This document shows, piece by piece, positions 50,681-61,031 of a DNA stretch of 64,000 bases. The notes below the pieces were generated by a model. It saw only the letters and a list, made by a program, of their open reading frames with translations, ran no database searches and was not told the DNA's origin. Position 1 is the stretch's first letter, and every line of letters starts with the position of its first letter. The stretch is from contig DATCBD010000058.1 in NCBI GenBank assembly GCA_036512155.1, positions 1 through 64,000 of the forward strand. The letters run 5' to 3'. The DNA is from Palsa-739 sp036512155 (GTDB lineage Bacteria; Actinomycetota; Thermoleophilia; Gaiellales; Gaiellaceae). The position numbers were made by a program, and so were the translations under genes.

Positions 50681-50943
50681 TGGCGGACCTGCATCTCCCA
50701 GGAACGCTGACGCCGCTCTTCCCCGGCCTGCCGCGCCGCCTCGACCTCGAGGCGGCGACGGTCGGCGGCGCGATCGACGAGCTCGAGCGCCGCTGGCCCG
50801 GGCTCTTCGACCGCCTGTGCGAGCCGGGCCCGACCCTGCGCACGCACATCCACGTATACGTCGACCGGGAGCGCGCAAGTCTTGCGACTCCGCTCGAGGC
50901 GCGCTCCCGAGTCGACGTGATCGCCGCGATCAGCGGCGGCTAG
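50680..50943 (+). CDS. MoaD/ThiS-family ubiquitin-like protein
   Basis: An 87-residue beta-grasp protein. It has the helix GGAIDELERRWPGLFDRLCEPGPTLRTHIHVYVDRERAS and ends in SGG, so the diglycine tail used for thiocarboxylate or adenylate formation is intact. True MoaD and ThiS neighbours (MoaE, ThiG, E1-like enzyme) are absent. Instead the start is fused to the stop of the Asp-box propeller, suggesting a sulfur-carrier or modifier role for that partner. Its TAG shares a CTAG with the convergent gene. Confidence 0.85.
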   Translation: MADLHLPGTLTPLFPGLPRRLDLEAATVGGAIDELERRWPGLFDRLCEPGPTLRTHIHVYVDRERASLATPLEARSRVDVIAAISGG

Positions 50944-51977
50944 CCGATACCCACCTGAACGAGTCGCCGCGTCGAGACGCCTGCGAGGAGGTTCTCGCCC
51001 GGCTTGCGTGCGCGCACGAAGAGGACGAGGTCGCCGCGGCTGAGCGGCATGGCGCGTGTCGGCTGGAGCGTGATCGTCGCCCAGCCGGTCGCGTCCGTCG
51101 GCTGCTCGGGGGCGTTGAACGTCCACCCGTACGGCAGCCCGAGCGCGTACACGAGCGCGCCCTGCACCGACAGCCCCTTCGCGTCCGACACGTGGAAGCG
51201 CGCCGTGACGGGAGCGGTGCGGGAGACGATCACGTTCGGCGAGAAGCTGACCCGGTCGATCACGAGCTGATCCGGCAGCGACACGCGCGTGATCGAGATC
51301 GTCGTCGCGGCCGGGGTCGGCCCCGTGACGACTGCGGTCGGATTGCTGAACACCGACGTCGACCCGTGCGAATTCCTCGCCGTCACCTCGAGGCGCATCT
51401 CGTGACCGACGTCACCCGCCGTCAGCGTGTACGCCTTCACGTGGGAGTGCACGATGAACGTCGCGCAGGTGTTTCCCGCGCTGTCGCAGCGCTGCCACGA
51501 GAAGTCGAAACTGATCGGCTGCGCGCCCGTCCAGTCGCCCCGGTCAACCGTCAGCGTCGAGTTCTCCTGCGTCGTCCCGGAGAGGTTGGGCAGCCGCGTC
51601 GCCACCGGGGCGTGCCCGCTCGCCGACACGGTCCCGGTCGGCCTCGACGTCGCGGATCCGTTGCCATCCGCGTTCGTTGCAGTCACGACCACGCGCAGCG
51701 TGTGGCCGACGTCCGCCGAGCCGACGGTGTACCGGAAGCTGTTCGCACCGGCGCTCGACCCGCAGCTGCCGCCGGCGGTGTCGCACCGCTCCCACTGGTA
51801 GGCGTAGGACGTCGGCGCACCTGTCCAGTTGCCTTTGCTCGCCGTGAGCATCGAGCCGTCGCGCGCGGTTCCGGAGACGCCCGGCAGGCCCGTGTTCGAG
51901 GGCGGCGACCCCGCAGCGGAGGCAGAGCCGACGACGCCACCGGCGAGGAGGAGTGAAAGTACGAGAAGTCGTTTCAT
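50940..51977 (-). CDS. Secreted protein with two Ig-like repeats
   Basis: A 345-residue exported protein. The signal peptide is KRLLVLSLLLAGGVVGSASA. Two repeats of about 95 residues follow: each has a GxWTG turn (GNWTGAPTSYAYQWERCD, GDWTGAQPISFDFSWQRCD), a disulfide-prone Cys pair, and a (A)DVGH-LR-V-TA-N end. The C-terminal 110 residues form another beta domain with VSFSPNVIVSRTAPVTARFHVSD. This repeat type is abundant in Thermoleophilia and likely acts at the cell surface. Function is unknown. Confidence 0.82.
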   Translation of the reverse strand: MKRLLVLSLLLAGGVVGSASAAGSPPSNTGLPGVSGTARDGSMLTASKGNWTGAPTSYAYQWERCDTAGGSCGSSAGANSFRYTVGSADVGHTLRVVVTATNADGNGSATSRPTGTVSASGHAPVATRLPNLSGTTQENSTLTVDRGDWTGAQPISFDFSWQRCDSAGNTCATFIVHSHVKAYTLTAGDVGHEMRLEVTARNSHGSTSVFSNPTAVVTGPTPAATTISITRVSLPDQLVIDRVSFSPNVIVSRTAPVTARFHVSDAKGLSVQGALVYALGLPYGWTFNAPEQPTDATGWATITLQPTRAMPLSRGDLVLFVRARKPGENLLAGVSTRRLVQVGIG

Positions 51978-52027
51978 ACACGGCGTGTTCCCGCCCGCTC
52001 GTGCGAAAAATCTCTTCCGCCAAAAGC

Positions 52028-52043
52028 CTTACAGAGGTCTTAC
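52028..52043. repeat. CTTAC direct repeat with 11-bp period
   Basis: CTTAC at 52028-52032 and 52039-52043, one helical turn apart, lies about 50-66 bp upstream of the Ig-like gene. Such spacing is typical of OmpR/PhoB-type regulator sites. The region also overlaps the 3' end of sixA, so chance cannot be excluded. Confidence 0.3.
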
Positions 52044-52519
52044 CGGATGGACACGAGCGTCTTCGGCGTCGCGTACCAGCGCAGGACGTTGTCGTCGATG
52101 TGGACGACGCCGCCCTTCTTCAGCTCGATCCGGACGGCGTCGAGATCGCCGGTGAGCAGGATCGAGATGAAGTGCGACAGGTACGGATCGTGCCCGACGA
52201 CGGCGATGGACGACGCCTCCGGCCGTGCGCCGATCGCGTCGAGCCCGTCCGCCGGCGCGCGCGACGCGCCCAGCAGGTCGCTCCGCTCGGGCGGAGGCCA
52301 ACCCGCCTCCTCATGCAGGATCTCAGCGGTGCGCCAGGCGCGCACGTACGGGCTGCTGAGAACGACGTCGACCTCCGGCACGAGCACGCGCAGCCCGCGC
52401 GCGGCGCGACGGAAGCGCTTCTCGCCGTCGGCGCTGAGCGGCCGCTCCGCGTCGTCGGGCCAGCGTTCGGCGTCGCGCTCCTCCGCGATCGCGTGACGGA
52501 CGATGTAGATCGCGGTCAC
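52040..52519 (-). CDS. sixA: SixA-type phosphohistidine phosphatase
   Basis: A 159-residue histidine phosphatase of the SixA branch. The catalytic motif is IYIVRHAIAEERD with the RHA triad start, and the second catalytic His is in VVGHDPYLSHF. LSADGEKRFRRAARGLRVLVPEVDVVLSSPYVRAWRTAEIL is family-typical. It would remove phosphate from phosphohistidine in relay proteins; a hybrid kinase lies in this window but is far away. GTG 52519 is seven bases from the DUF4239 stop. Confidence 0.9.
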   Translation of the reverse strand: MTAIYIVRHAIAEERDAERWPDDAERPLSADGEKRFRRAARGLRVLVPEVDVVLSSPYVRAWRTAEILHEEAGWPPPERSDLLGASRAPADGLDAIGARPEASSIAVVGHDPYLSHFISILLTGDLDAVRIELKKGGVVHIDDNVLRWYATPKTLVSIR

Positions 52520-52525
52520 GACCGG

Positions 52526-53308
52526 CTAGCCCCCGGCGAGAAGCAAGAGCGAGGCCGTCTTGAACGGCGCGCTCGAGACCGCGATCGCTCCGGAGTACGG
52601 GAAGTCGAGGATGAGCGCCACGAGCATCGCCGTTCCGATGAGCGCCGACGCGGCCCCGATCATCGCCACCTGGATGCGCTCGCCGAACGGCTTGAAGTAG
52701 AAGGTCGTCGAGATGGCGAGCACCGCGCCGAGCAGCAGCAGCACCTGGAAGACGACCGGCAGCGAGAGGTTCGCGTCGTCGAGGCGAACGCGGCGCGACG
52801 TGACGAGGTCGTTCAGCCGCGCGAGCGTTTGCCCGTAGAACGGATTCGAGGACGCAGAGCTCGACGCCTGAAGGGTTTTGTACAGGTGGTCGACGTCGTG
52901 CCAGGCCGCGACGCTCGACCCGCCGTTCTGCATCAGGTGCCACTCGTGCGTCCGCACCTCGCGGGCGTAGGAGAGCGTTTCGAGGCGGACCTTCTGCGCC
53001 AGCGGCTTGGGGAGCCCCGCGCTCGTGCGGAGCACCTGGGCGACGACGGTCGCCTCCTGCTTCGCGTCGGCGCTGGCGCGCGTGAAGTTCGCGTACAGCT
53101 GGCCGATCGTGAAGGCGAGGACGAAGCTGAAGAGCCCGGACGAGATCGAGAACGCGCTCGACAGGCTCCGGCTGTCAGCGTGGTCGGCGAGGCTCGGGAC
53201 GAACCGGCGCATGAGCGTGAAGCCGCCGAGCCCGATGCAGACCGCGCCGCCGACGACGAGCAGCGCGAGCTCCCACGTCGACAGGTTGTTCAGCAGCCAC
53301 CGGTCCAC
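52526..53308 (-). CDS. DUF4239 membrane protein
   Basis: A 260-residue protein with two membrane helices near the N-terminus (WELALLVVGGAVCIGLGGFTLM; SISSGLFSFVLAFTIGQLYANF) and two near the C-terminus (VVFQVLLLLGAVLAISTTFYF; VAMIGAASALIGTAMLVALILDFP). A long soluble stretch with YAREVRTHEW lies between. This layout matches DUF4239, distantly bestrophin-like. GTG 53308; TAAGAT nine bases upstream is a possible -10. The role is unknown. Confidence 0.85.
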   Translation of the reverse strand: MDRWLLNNLSTWELALLVVGGAVCIGLGGFTLMRRFVPSLADHADSRSLSSAFSISSGLFSFVLAFTIGQLYANFTRASADAKQEATVVAQVLRTSAGLPKPLAQKVRLETLSYAREVRTHEWHLMQNGGSSVAAWHDVDHLYKTLQASSSASSNPFYGQTLARLNDLVTSRRVRLDDANLSLPVVFQVLLLLGAVLAISTTFYFKPFGERIQVAMIGAASALIGTAMLVALILDFPYSGAIAVSSAPFKTASLLLLAGG

Positions 53309-54365
53309 CGTTGGGCGATCTTACGAGCCGGCGAGGACGAGCTTCAGCTCTGCCCTACCTCCGCGCGCTCGGTTAGCGCGTCCACTTCGCCGTCGGAGAG
53401 CGGGAAGTGGCACGCCGCCTCGTCGCCCGGGCCCTTCGACTCGAGCGGCGGCTCCACCTCCGAGCAGATCGGTTGCGCCTTCCAGCAGCGGGTGTGGAAG
53501 CGGCACGCCGGCGGGGGGGCCACCGGGCTCGGCACGTCGCCCTGGAGCACAACCCGCCGCCGGCCGCGGCCCGCGCTCGCCTTCGGCGCCGGCACTGCCG
53601 ATAGCAGCGCCCCCGTGTACGGGTGCCGCGGCTGGTCGTAGAGCCGGTCGCCGCTCGCGAGCTCGACGATCTTGCCGAGGTACATGACCGCGATCCGGTC
53701 GCACATGTGACGGACGACCGAGAGATCGTGCGCGATGAACACGAGCGTCAAGCCCATCTCGTCACGCAGTTCCTGGAGCAGGTTCAGCACCTGCGCCTGG
53801 ATGGAGACGTCGAGCGCCGATACCGGCTCGTCGGCGACGATCAGCTTCGGCCGCAACACGATCGCGCGTGCGATCCCGATCCGCTGCCGCTGCCCGCCGG
53901 AGAACTCGTGCGGATACCGGTTGAAGTGCTCCGGATTGAGCCCGACGCGCTCCATCACCTCGCGCACGCGTGTGCGCCGCTCGTTGCGGTCGCCGATACC
54001 GAGCAGGCGCAACGGCTCGCCGATGATCGTGCCGATCGACCGGCGCGGATTCAGCGACGCGTATGGATCCTGGAAGATCATCTGCACGTCGCGGCGCAAC
54101 GGCCTGATCTTGCGCTCCGGCCACGTGCTGATGTCCTGGCCGTCGTACACGACCTGGCCGCTCGTCGGCGTGAGCAACCGCGTCACGAGCCGTGCCGTCG
54201 TCGACTTGCCGCAGCCGCTCTCGCCGACGAGGCCGAACGTCTCGCCGCGGCGCACGTCGAACGAGATGCCGTCGACGGCGTGCACGCGCGCGACCTCGCG
54301 CTGGAGGAGCCCTTTGCGGATCGGGAAGTGCTTGACGAGGTCGCGGACGACGAGGAGGTTCTCGT

Positions 54366-55382
<1,017 letters not shown>

Positions 55383-55386
55383 CGAC

Positions 55387-56349
55387 TTACCCGTACGTCA
55401 CGCGTGGGTCGAGGAACGCGTACAGGATGTCGACGACGAGGTTCGCGAAGACGATGAAGAACGCACCGAACAGAACGGTGCCCTGGATGGCCGGCAGGTC
55501 AGCATTCACGATCGCGTCGTAGGCGTAGCGGCCGATGCCGGGGATGTTGAAGACGATCTCGGTGAGGATGGCGCCGCCGAGCAGCAGCCCGATGTCCATG
55601 CCCGCCATCGTCACGATCGGCGTCAGGGCCGCGCGCAGACCGTGTTTCGTGATCACGACCGACTCGCGCAGCCCCTTCGCGCGCGCCGTCCGGATGTAGT
55701 CCTCGTGCATCACCTCGATGAGGTTGCCGCGCGTCATGCGGGCGTAGAACGCGGCGAACGCCGCGGCGAGCGTCAGCCAGGCAAGGATCAACGAGTTGAA
55801 CCACGTCCCCGGGTTCTGCGTGATCGGCACGTAGCTGCCGGCCGCCCCCGCCCACTGGAGCACGCCCGTCCCCTGCGCGAAGAGGAAGAGCGAGACGAGC
55901 CCGAGGAAGTAGACCGGCGCCGAGATGGCCACGAGCGAGCCGCCCATCATGATCCGGTCGAGGAGGCTGCGCGGCTTGATCGCCGAGATGATCCCGACTG
56001 GGATGCCGATGAGCATCCAGGCGACGAAGCCGCCGACCGTGACCGAGATCGTCGCCGGCAGGCGAGAGAAGATCTCCGACTTGACCGATTCGGTGTTGTA
56101 GTACGAGTAGCCCAGGTTGAAGTGCTCGAGCAGGCCCTTGAGGTAGATCCAGTACTGCGTGTAGAAGGGCTTGTCCAGTCCGAGGTTGCGCCGGATCTGC
56201 TCGATGAGCGCCGGCGTCGCGTTGCGGCCGGCGCGCAGCGCTGCCGGGTCGGCCGAGGGGAAGACGTTGAAGATGACGAACGTCAGGAAGCTGACGACGA
56301 GCAGGAGCAGGATCGCCCAGAGCGTGCGCCTGACGATGTACGCGCCCAC
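55387..56349 (-). CDS. Peptide-type ABC permease (DppB-like), third transporter
   Basis: A 320-residue permease: GAYIVRRTLWAILLLLVVSFLTFVIFNVFPSADP, then the extracytoplasmic loop LGLDKPFYTQYWIYLKGLLEHFNLG. The coupling loop is YIRTARAKGLRESVVITKHGLRAAL. GTG 56349. It follows the binding-protein gene by 37 bp, an atypical position, as the partner permease lies on the other side of that gene. Confidence 0.91.
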   Translation of the reverse strand: MGAYIVRRTLWAILLLLVVSFLTFVIFNVFPSADPAALRAGRNATPALIEQIRRNLGLDKPFYTQYWIYLKGLLEHFNLGYSYYNTESVKSEIFSRLPATISVTVGGFVAWMLIGIPVGIISAIKPRSLLDRIMMGGSLVAISAPVYFLGLVSLFLFAQGTGVLQWAGAAGSYVPITQNPGTWFNSLILAWLTLAAAFAAFYARMTRGNLIEVMHEDYIRTARAKGLRESVVITKHGLRAALTPIVTMAGMDIGLLLGGAILTEIVFNIPGIGRYAYDAIVNADLPAIQGTVLFGAFFIVFANLVVDILYAFLDPRVTYG

Positions 56350-56386
56350 CTAGGTTCTCCTGCTCCCACTCGAATACGTCATCTCG

Positions 56387-58120
56387 TTACTTCACCGACA
56401 TGAACGACATGTCCGGCTCTCCGCCGTTCCAGAGCTCGGACGCGTGCGTCACCTTGGTCGAGTACAGCGTGGGCGAGGTCTCCCAGATCCACGGGATCGC
56501 CGCGGCCGTCTTCGTGATCATGTCGTCGATCTGGCCCCACTCCTTGTAGCGGGTCTCGGGGTTGAGCTCGAGCTCGGCCTTGTCCATCAGCTTGTTGATG
56601 GCAGAATCGTTCAGAAGAGGCCAGTTGCTGTTGTTCGTCGGGATGATGTTCTTCCCGTTGAACGTCGGGTCGAGCAGCGTCTGCGGCTCGTGGAAGTCGG
56701 CAAGCCACCCGACGTTCGGGCAAATGTTCGGCTCGTTCTTCGGCACGTTGCAGAACCGCGTGTACATCGCGGCGTGTTGGACGGAGATCGTCTTCACGTT
56801 GAAGCCGATCTTCGCCAGGCTGTTCGCCACGACGGCGGCCGTGTTCGACCCCGGAGGCGAGTTGTCCGCGACCTGTGTCACCTGCGGGCCGGAGTACTTG
56901 CCGGACTTGTAGCCCGCCTTCTTCATCAGCGCCATCGCCTTCGCCACGTCGCCGGAGCCACCCGCGCTCGGGAACGGGTTGAAGTTGAAGCCGCCGGCCT
57001 GGTTGAAGCCGACGCTCCCGAAGTCGGGCGAGATGAAGTGCGTGGCGATCTTGCCGTCGATCGGGCCGCCGCGCGTGAGCCGCAGGGCGTTCCGGTCGAG
57101 GACGTAGGCGACCGCCTGACGGACGAGCAGCTTGTTGAACGGCGGCTTGCGCGTGTTCAGCGCGACGTACCGGCTACCGCTCGTGGCCGTGAACTCGAGC
57201 TCGCTCTTCTGGCTCGAGTTGGAGGTGATCGACTTCAGCTCGGCGGCGGGCGGCGGGAAGTCGCCGTTGACGTCGGCCGAGCCGCTGAGGATCTGCTTCG
57301 TCCCGACGGTCGGGTCGAAGCCCTCCTTGATGACGATCTTGTCGGCGTACGCAGGCCGCCAGCTCGTCTTCGGATTCCAGTTCGGGTTCCGCACGAGCAC
57401 GATCTGGCGTCCCGGCGTGTAGCCGGTGATCTTGCCCGCCGCGTTGTTCTGGATCATGTACGGGCCCGTCGCAACCTGCCAGTTGCCGTACGACGAGGCC
57501 GTTCCCTTGTCGTACTTGCGTGCATACGACGCCGGAACCGGAGCGGTCAGGGGCTCCTGGAGCGCGCCTACGAACACACCGCTAGGCTTCCTCAGCTTGA
57601 ACACGATCGTGTACTTGTCAGGCGTCTGGATGCCGGAGATGTTCGGCACCTTGTTCTGCGGCGTCGTCGGCGCACCGACGAGATCGCCGAAGTACGCGCT
57701 GGCGTAACCGTTTGCGACCGCCGAGTCGAAGCCGCGCTCCATGGCGTACTTCACGTCCGCGGAAGTGACCTCGCGGTTGACCGGCGGGCTGAACTTGATC
57801 CCGTGCTTGATGTGCACGGTGACCGTGAGTCCGTTCGCCGACACCGTCGGCATGCTCGCCGCCAGGTCGGGGATCGGCGTCACGCTGTTCGGCTTGTACG
57901 CGAGCAGCGGACGCTGCGTGATGTACGTGATCGCGTACGTGAACTGGTAGTACGCCTGGCCGGGATCGATGTGGTCGACGTCACCGTTCGAGAGCATGGT
58001 GATCGTCCCGCCCTTCTTGCCCTGCGCGCCGCTCGTGTTCCCGCCGTTGCCGAAGCCTGCTGCGACGAGGACGAGCGCGCCGGCCGCCAGGCCGACGAAG
58101 ACAGCATTTCGCCGTCTCAT
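56387..58120 (-). CDS. Family 5 substrate-binding protein, third transporter
   Basis: A 577-residue exported binding protein. Signal peptide RRRNAVFVGLAAGALVLVAAGFGNGG has no lipobox Cys. Family features are GGTITMLSNGDVDHIDPGQAYYQFTYAITYITQRPLLAY, VHIKHGIKFSPPVNREVTSADVKYAMERGFDSAVANGYASAYFGDLVGAP and DFHEPQTLLDPTFNGKNI. These resemble peptide-binding SBPs of actinobacteria. ATG 58120 has AGGAGG. The gene lies between dppC-like and dppB-like genes. The ligand is unknown. Confidence 0.91.
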   Translation of the reverse strand: MRRRNAVFVGLAAGALVLVAAGFGNGGNTSGAQGKKGGTITMLSNGDVDHIDPGQAYYQFTYAITYITQRPLLAYKPNSVTPIPDLAASMPTVSANGLTVTVHIKHGIKFSPPVNREVTSADVKYAMERGFDSAVANGYASAYFGDLVGAPTTPQNKVPNISGIQTPDKYTIVFKLRKPSGVFVGALQEPLTAPVPASYARKYDKGTASSYGNWQVATGPYMIQNNAAGKITGYTPGRQIVLVRNPNWNPKTSWRPAYADKIVIKEGFDPTVGTKQILSGSADVNGDFPPPAAELKSITSNSSQKSELEFTATSGSRYVALNTRKPPFNKLLVRQAVAYVLDRNALRLTRGGPIDGKIATHFISPDFGSVGFNQAGGFNFNPFPSAGGSGDVAKAMALMKKAGYKSGKYSGPQVTQVADNSPPGSNTAAVVANSLAKIGFNVKTISVQHAAMYTRFCNVPKNEPNICPNVGWLADFHEPQTLLDPTFNGKNIIPTNNSNWPLLNDSAINKLMDKAELELNPETRYKEWGQIDDMITKTAAAIPWIWETSPTLYSTKVTHASELWNGGEPDMSFMSVK

Positions 58121-58130
58121 ACATCCTCCT

Positions 58131-59102
58131 TCATGTCGTTGTCCGTGGATCGAGCGCGTCGCGGACTCCGTCCCCGAGCAGGTTGAACGCGAGCACCGTG
58201 AGGAGCAGAGCGCCACCCGGGAATGCGAAGTACCACCACGCTGTGCTGTAGATGGATGTTGCGTCGGCCAGCATTTGCCCCCAGCTCGCACGCGGCGGTT
58301 GTATGCCGACACCGAGATACGAGAGCGCCGCCTCGAGCAGGATGTTCTGGGGAATGATCAATGTCGAGTAGACGACAATCGGCGCTACGAGGTTAGGAAG
58401 GATCTCGCGGAAGATGATCGTCCGGCTGCGGGCCCCGCCTGCGCGCGCCGCCTCGATGAACTCCTTCTCGCGCAGCGAGAGCACCTGGCCGCGGATGATG
58501 CGGCCGATGTACGTCCAGTTGATGACGACGATGGCGACGATCACCGTGCCGAGCCCGGGATGGATGAGCCCGGCGGCGCAGCCGTTGCCGAGCGAGCAGG
58601 CCGATGCGATGCCGAGCGCGAGCAGCAGGATCGGGAACGCGAGCGTGACGTCGATGAGCCTCGAGATGATGGTGTCGACCCAGCCGCGGAAGTAGCCCGC
58701 GACCATCCCGAGCACCACGCCGATGCCGACGGAGATCGCCGTCGCGAGCAGCGCGACCTCGAGCGACACCTGCGCGCCGTAGAGCACGCGCGAGAAGACG
58801 TCCCTACCGATCTGGTCGACGCCGAAGAGGAAGCTCGACGACGGGCCGGTCGGCGTCCCGAAGCTGTCGAGCCTGTTCGGATACTGCGCGTTCGGCGGAT
58901 GGCCGAACGCCGAGCTGATCGGCCCCGCGAAGATCGCCACGAGGACGAGCAGCACGATGAAGCCGAGCGCCACGAACGCGACGCGGTCCCGCTTGAAGCG
59001 AACCCAGAACAGCTGCCACGGCGTGCGGCCGACGATGTCGATCGCGACGAAGTCGGCGGCGCCCTCGCGGTGGAGCTCTTCTTCGTCGCGAACGGTGCTC
59101 AT
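58131..59102 (-). CDS. Peptide-type ABC permease (DppC-like), third transporter
   Basis: A 323-residue permease and the first gene of the operon. About 40 soluble residues precede VAFVALGFIVLLVLVAIFAGPISS; FLFGVDQIGRDVFSRVLYGAQVSLEVALLA is the DppC marker, and the coupling loop is FIEAARAGGARSRTIIFREILPNLV. A short insertion with two cysteines (SACSLGNGC) lies in a periplasmic loop. ATG 59102. A TTTACG/CGTAAA palindrome lies 44-58 bp upstream. Confidence 0.91.
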   Translation of the reverse strand: MSTVRDEEELHREGAADFVAIDIVGRTPWQLFWVRFKRDRVAFVALGFIVLLVLVAIFAGPISSAFGHPPNAQYPNRLDSFGTPTGPSSSFLFGVDQIGRDVFSRVLYGAQVSLEVALLATAISVGIGVVLGMVAGYFRGWVDTIISRLIDVTLAFPILLLALGIASACSLGNGCAAGLIHPGLGTVIVAIVVINWTYIGRIIRGQVLSLREKEFIEAARAGGARSRTIIFREILPNLVAPIVVYSTLIIPQNILLEAALSYLGVGIQPPRASWGQMLADATSIYSTAWWYFAFPGGALLLTVLAFNLLGDGVRDALDPRTTT

Positions 59103-59145
59103 CTGCAGATGACCATTTCCGTCTGGTTGTGGGCCGGAAACAATC

Positions 59146-59160
59146 TTTACGAACCGTAAA
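59146..59160. promoter_or_regulatory. TTTACG-N3-CGTAAA palindrome upstream of the third transporter
   Basis: TTTACG-AAC-CGTAAA is a perfect 6-bp inverted repeat in an AT-rich pocket about 44 bp upstream of the dppC-like ATG. It overlaps the stop codon of the preceding gene (59147-59149). It resembles a dimeric repressor operator. No regulator is adjacent. Confidence 0.45.
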
Positions 59161-59773
59161 CAGGAAGTTCGCGGGAGAGCAGTTGCCGAACCCGTGTTGT
59201 CACGGTGGCGAACCGTATATGGCTCGTCCCTTCTGTGTCGCGGGTAACCACACGCAGCGCGAGCGGCTTCCCCGTTCCGGGGTCGAGGGTCAGCGTCACC
59301 CTCGTCGCCTTCAGCGCGAACGTCAGCGCGTTGTTCGCGAGCGTTACGCCGCGGTGCTGCTGGGCGACGGTGTCGAGCCGGCGGGCGAGCACGCGCGGGC
59401 AGCCGCCGAGCTCCATCAGGACGAGCGGCGAGAGCGAGCGCTCCGCCGTCGATCCGCCCCTCGACACGAGCGTGTGCGGTTGGACGGCGAGGAGGATGAA
59501 CCCGTCGTCGAGCCGAAGCGCCGCTCCCCGGTTACGCCGGCCGCCGGTCTGGAACCAGTCCTGCAGGCACTGGCCGTGCATGACCGGGCCGCCTCCGATC
59601 GAGAACGTGCTGTCGACGAGGCGGTAACGCTGGAGCCACGTCGCCGCGCGCACAGCGGCGAGCGTTGCGCGCGCGGGAGCCGGGAGCGCCGTTCGCTGCA
59701 CGAGCCAGCCTGCTCCGAGCACCGCAGCCACGACGGCGCCGGCCACGCCCAGAGTTACCCCTCTCGCCTTCAC
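59147..59773 (-). CDS. Exported or membrane-anchored protein, unrecognised
   Basis: I do not recognise a family. The 208-residue protein starts VKARGVTLGVAGAVVAAVLGAGWLVQ, a single signal anchor, then an outside domain with several beta-like strands: VDSTFSIGGGPVMHGQCLQDWF, AALRLDDGFILLAVQPHTLVS, LTFALKATRVTLTLDPGTGKPLALRVVT. Two cysteines (in HGQCLQ and LGGCPR) could form a disulfide. Its GTG overlaps the mannosyltransferase stop (GTGA), so it is probably a partner of that membrane enzyme. Confidence 0.6.
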   Translation of the reverse strand: MKARGVTLGVAGAVVAAVLGAGWLVQRTALPAPARATLAAVRAATWLQRYRLVDSTFSIGGGPVMHGQCLQDWFQTGGRRNRGAALRLDDGFILLAVQPHTLVSRGGSTAERSLSPLVLMELGGCPRVLARRLDTVAQQHRGVTLANNALTFALKATRVTLTLDPGTGKPLALRVVTRDTEGTSHIRFATVTTRVRQLLSRELPVYGS

Positions 59774-60927
59774 GGGAAATGGAGCGGCAGCGTCACGATC
59801 GCAACAGCCAGGAGCGGCAGCGACAGCCCGAGAATCAACCGGTGTGCACGAGGATCGCGGCCGAGCGCGGCCAGCCCCCAGAACGCCGCCGGAGCCAGCA
59901 GACCGAAGCGCCCGACGGAGTCGAACGAGCCGCTGAAGAGCGGCAGGACGACGATGACGAGGCCGGACAGCAACCACGGCCATGTGACGCCCGCGCGCGC
60001 AGCGGCGGCGAGAAGCACGAGGTAGACGACGACGGCGACCACGTCGCGGGCCACCCAGGCGTCGTGCGCGAACGCACGGCCGAGCCCCTCGAACGCGTGG
60101 ACGACGCCGAAGGGCGAGAACGCGCGTCCCCAGGCGCGTTGCGCCTGCGACCACGCCATCGGGTCGCCGAGGACCGTGCCGAGGTAGAGCGAGAACGACC
60201 CGATCGCCGCGACGGGGGCGAGCACGGCCCCGAGGGCGAGGCCGCGGGCCCGAGGTGACAGCGCGTGCCGCTGCTGCCAGGCGAGGACGGCGAGCGGCAG
60301 TGCCACGAAGAGCCCCTCCGGACGCGCGAGCGCGGCCGCGGCCGCACAACCGGCCGCCCACCCCCAGCGCATGCGGAGTGCGGCGAGCGTGGCGAGCGCG
60401 ATGAGCGCGAGCACGATGCTCTCCGGGTACATCATCGAGAACGCGTAGCCGAACGGGAACACCGCGAGGTACGCGGTGGCGCGGCGCGCCATCGACTCGC
60501 CGAACAATGCGTGCGTCAACGCGTAGAACGCGACGAGCGCCACGAGGAAGCCGACGTTCGCGATGACGAGTCCGGCAGTCGCGTACCCGAGGCCCAACGC
60601 GTGCCCTGCTCGAAGCAGGGCCGGGAAGAGCGGGAAGAAGGCCGGATCGCTCTGCCGTCCAGGCACGAGCAGGTAGCCGCTGTCCGCGACAGTGCGGTAC
60701 CAGCGGCCGTCCCACGCCTCGAGGGGCCCAAGCGCGTGCGCATGCGCGACGTGGCGGATCCACCCGGACGGGCCGAAGCGATGGACGGCGATCACGGTGA
60801 GAACGATCACGGCTCGGCCCGCGAGCCACCAGCCGGCGATCCACGCGAGCACGGGCAGGCGACGCACCGAATCCTCGGCGCGTCTGGGCCCTAGCGGGAC
60901 AGACCCGGCGTGCTCGAGCGTTGCCAC
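59770..60927 (-). CDS. PIG-V/Gpi18-like mannosyltransferase, membrane-embedded
   Basis: A 385-residue GT-C-type glycosyltransferase with about nine to ten membrane helices. The luminal catalytic region WDGRWYRTVADSGYLLVPGRQSDPAFFPLFPALLRAGHALG closely follows the PIG-V pattern, where the WDG-x-WY Asp is essential. These enzymes transfer mannose from polyprenyl phosphate-mannose. GTG 60927. It is divergent from a GH76-like gene, which suggests that mannan is built and cut here. Confidence 0.8.
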   Translation of the reverse strand: MATLEHAGSVPLGPRRAEDSVRRLPVLAWIAGWWLAGRAVIVLTVIAVHRFGPSGWIRHVAHAHALGPLEAWDGRWYRTVADSGYLLVPGRQSDPAFFPLFPALLRAGHALGLGYATAGLVIANVGFLVALVAFYALTHALFGESMARRATAYLAVFPFGYAFSMMYPESIVLALIALATLAALRMRWGWAAGCAAAAALARPEGLFVALPLAVLAWQQRHALSPRARGLALGAVLAPVAAIGSFSLYLGTVLGDPMAWSQAQRAWGRAFSPFGVVHAFEGLGRAFAHDAWVARDVVAVVVYLVLLAAAARAGVTWPWLLSGLVIVVLPLFSGSFDSVGRFGLLAPAAFWGLAALGRDPRAHRLILGLSLPLLAVAIVTLPLHFP

Positions 60928-60956
60928 CCGGCATAGTCCTAGTCGTACTTGGCTTC

Positions 60957-61024
60957 GGTAAAACGTTTTCTTACCGACCTTTTACGTTGCTCGATTTGTC
61001 GGCGGACGCCGCAGAAGGTATTCC
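60957..61024. promoter_or_regulatory. Promoter region between mannosyltransferase and GH76
   Basis: AAAACGTTTT (60960-60969) is a perfect 10-bp palindrome set between GGTAA (60957-60961) and TTACC (60971-60975), in an AT-rich segment. TATTCC (61019-61024) lies seven bases before GTG 61032 and fits a leaderless start for the GH76 gene. The palindrome resembles LacI-type operators. Confidence 0.45.
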
Positions 61025-61031
61025 TTCCGGC

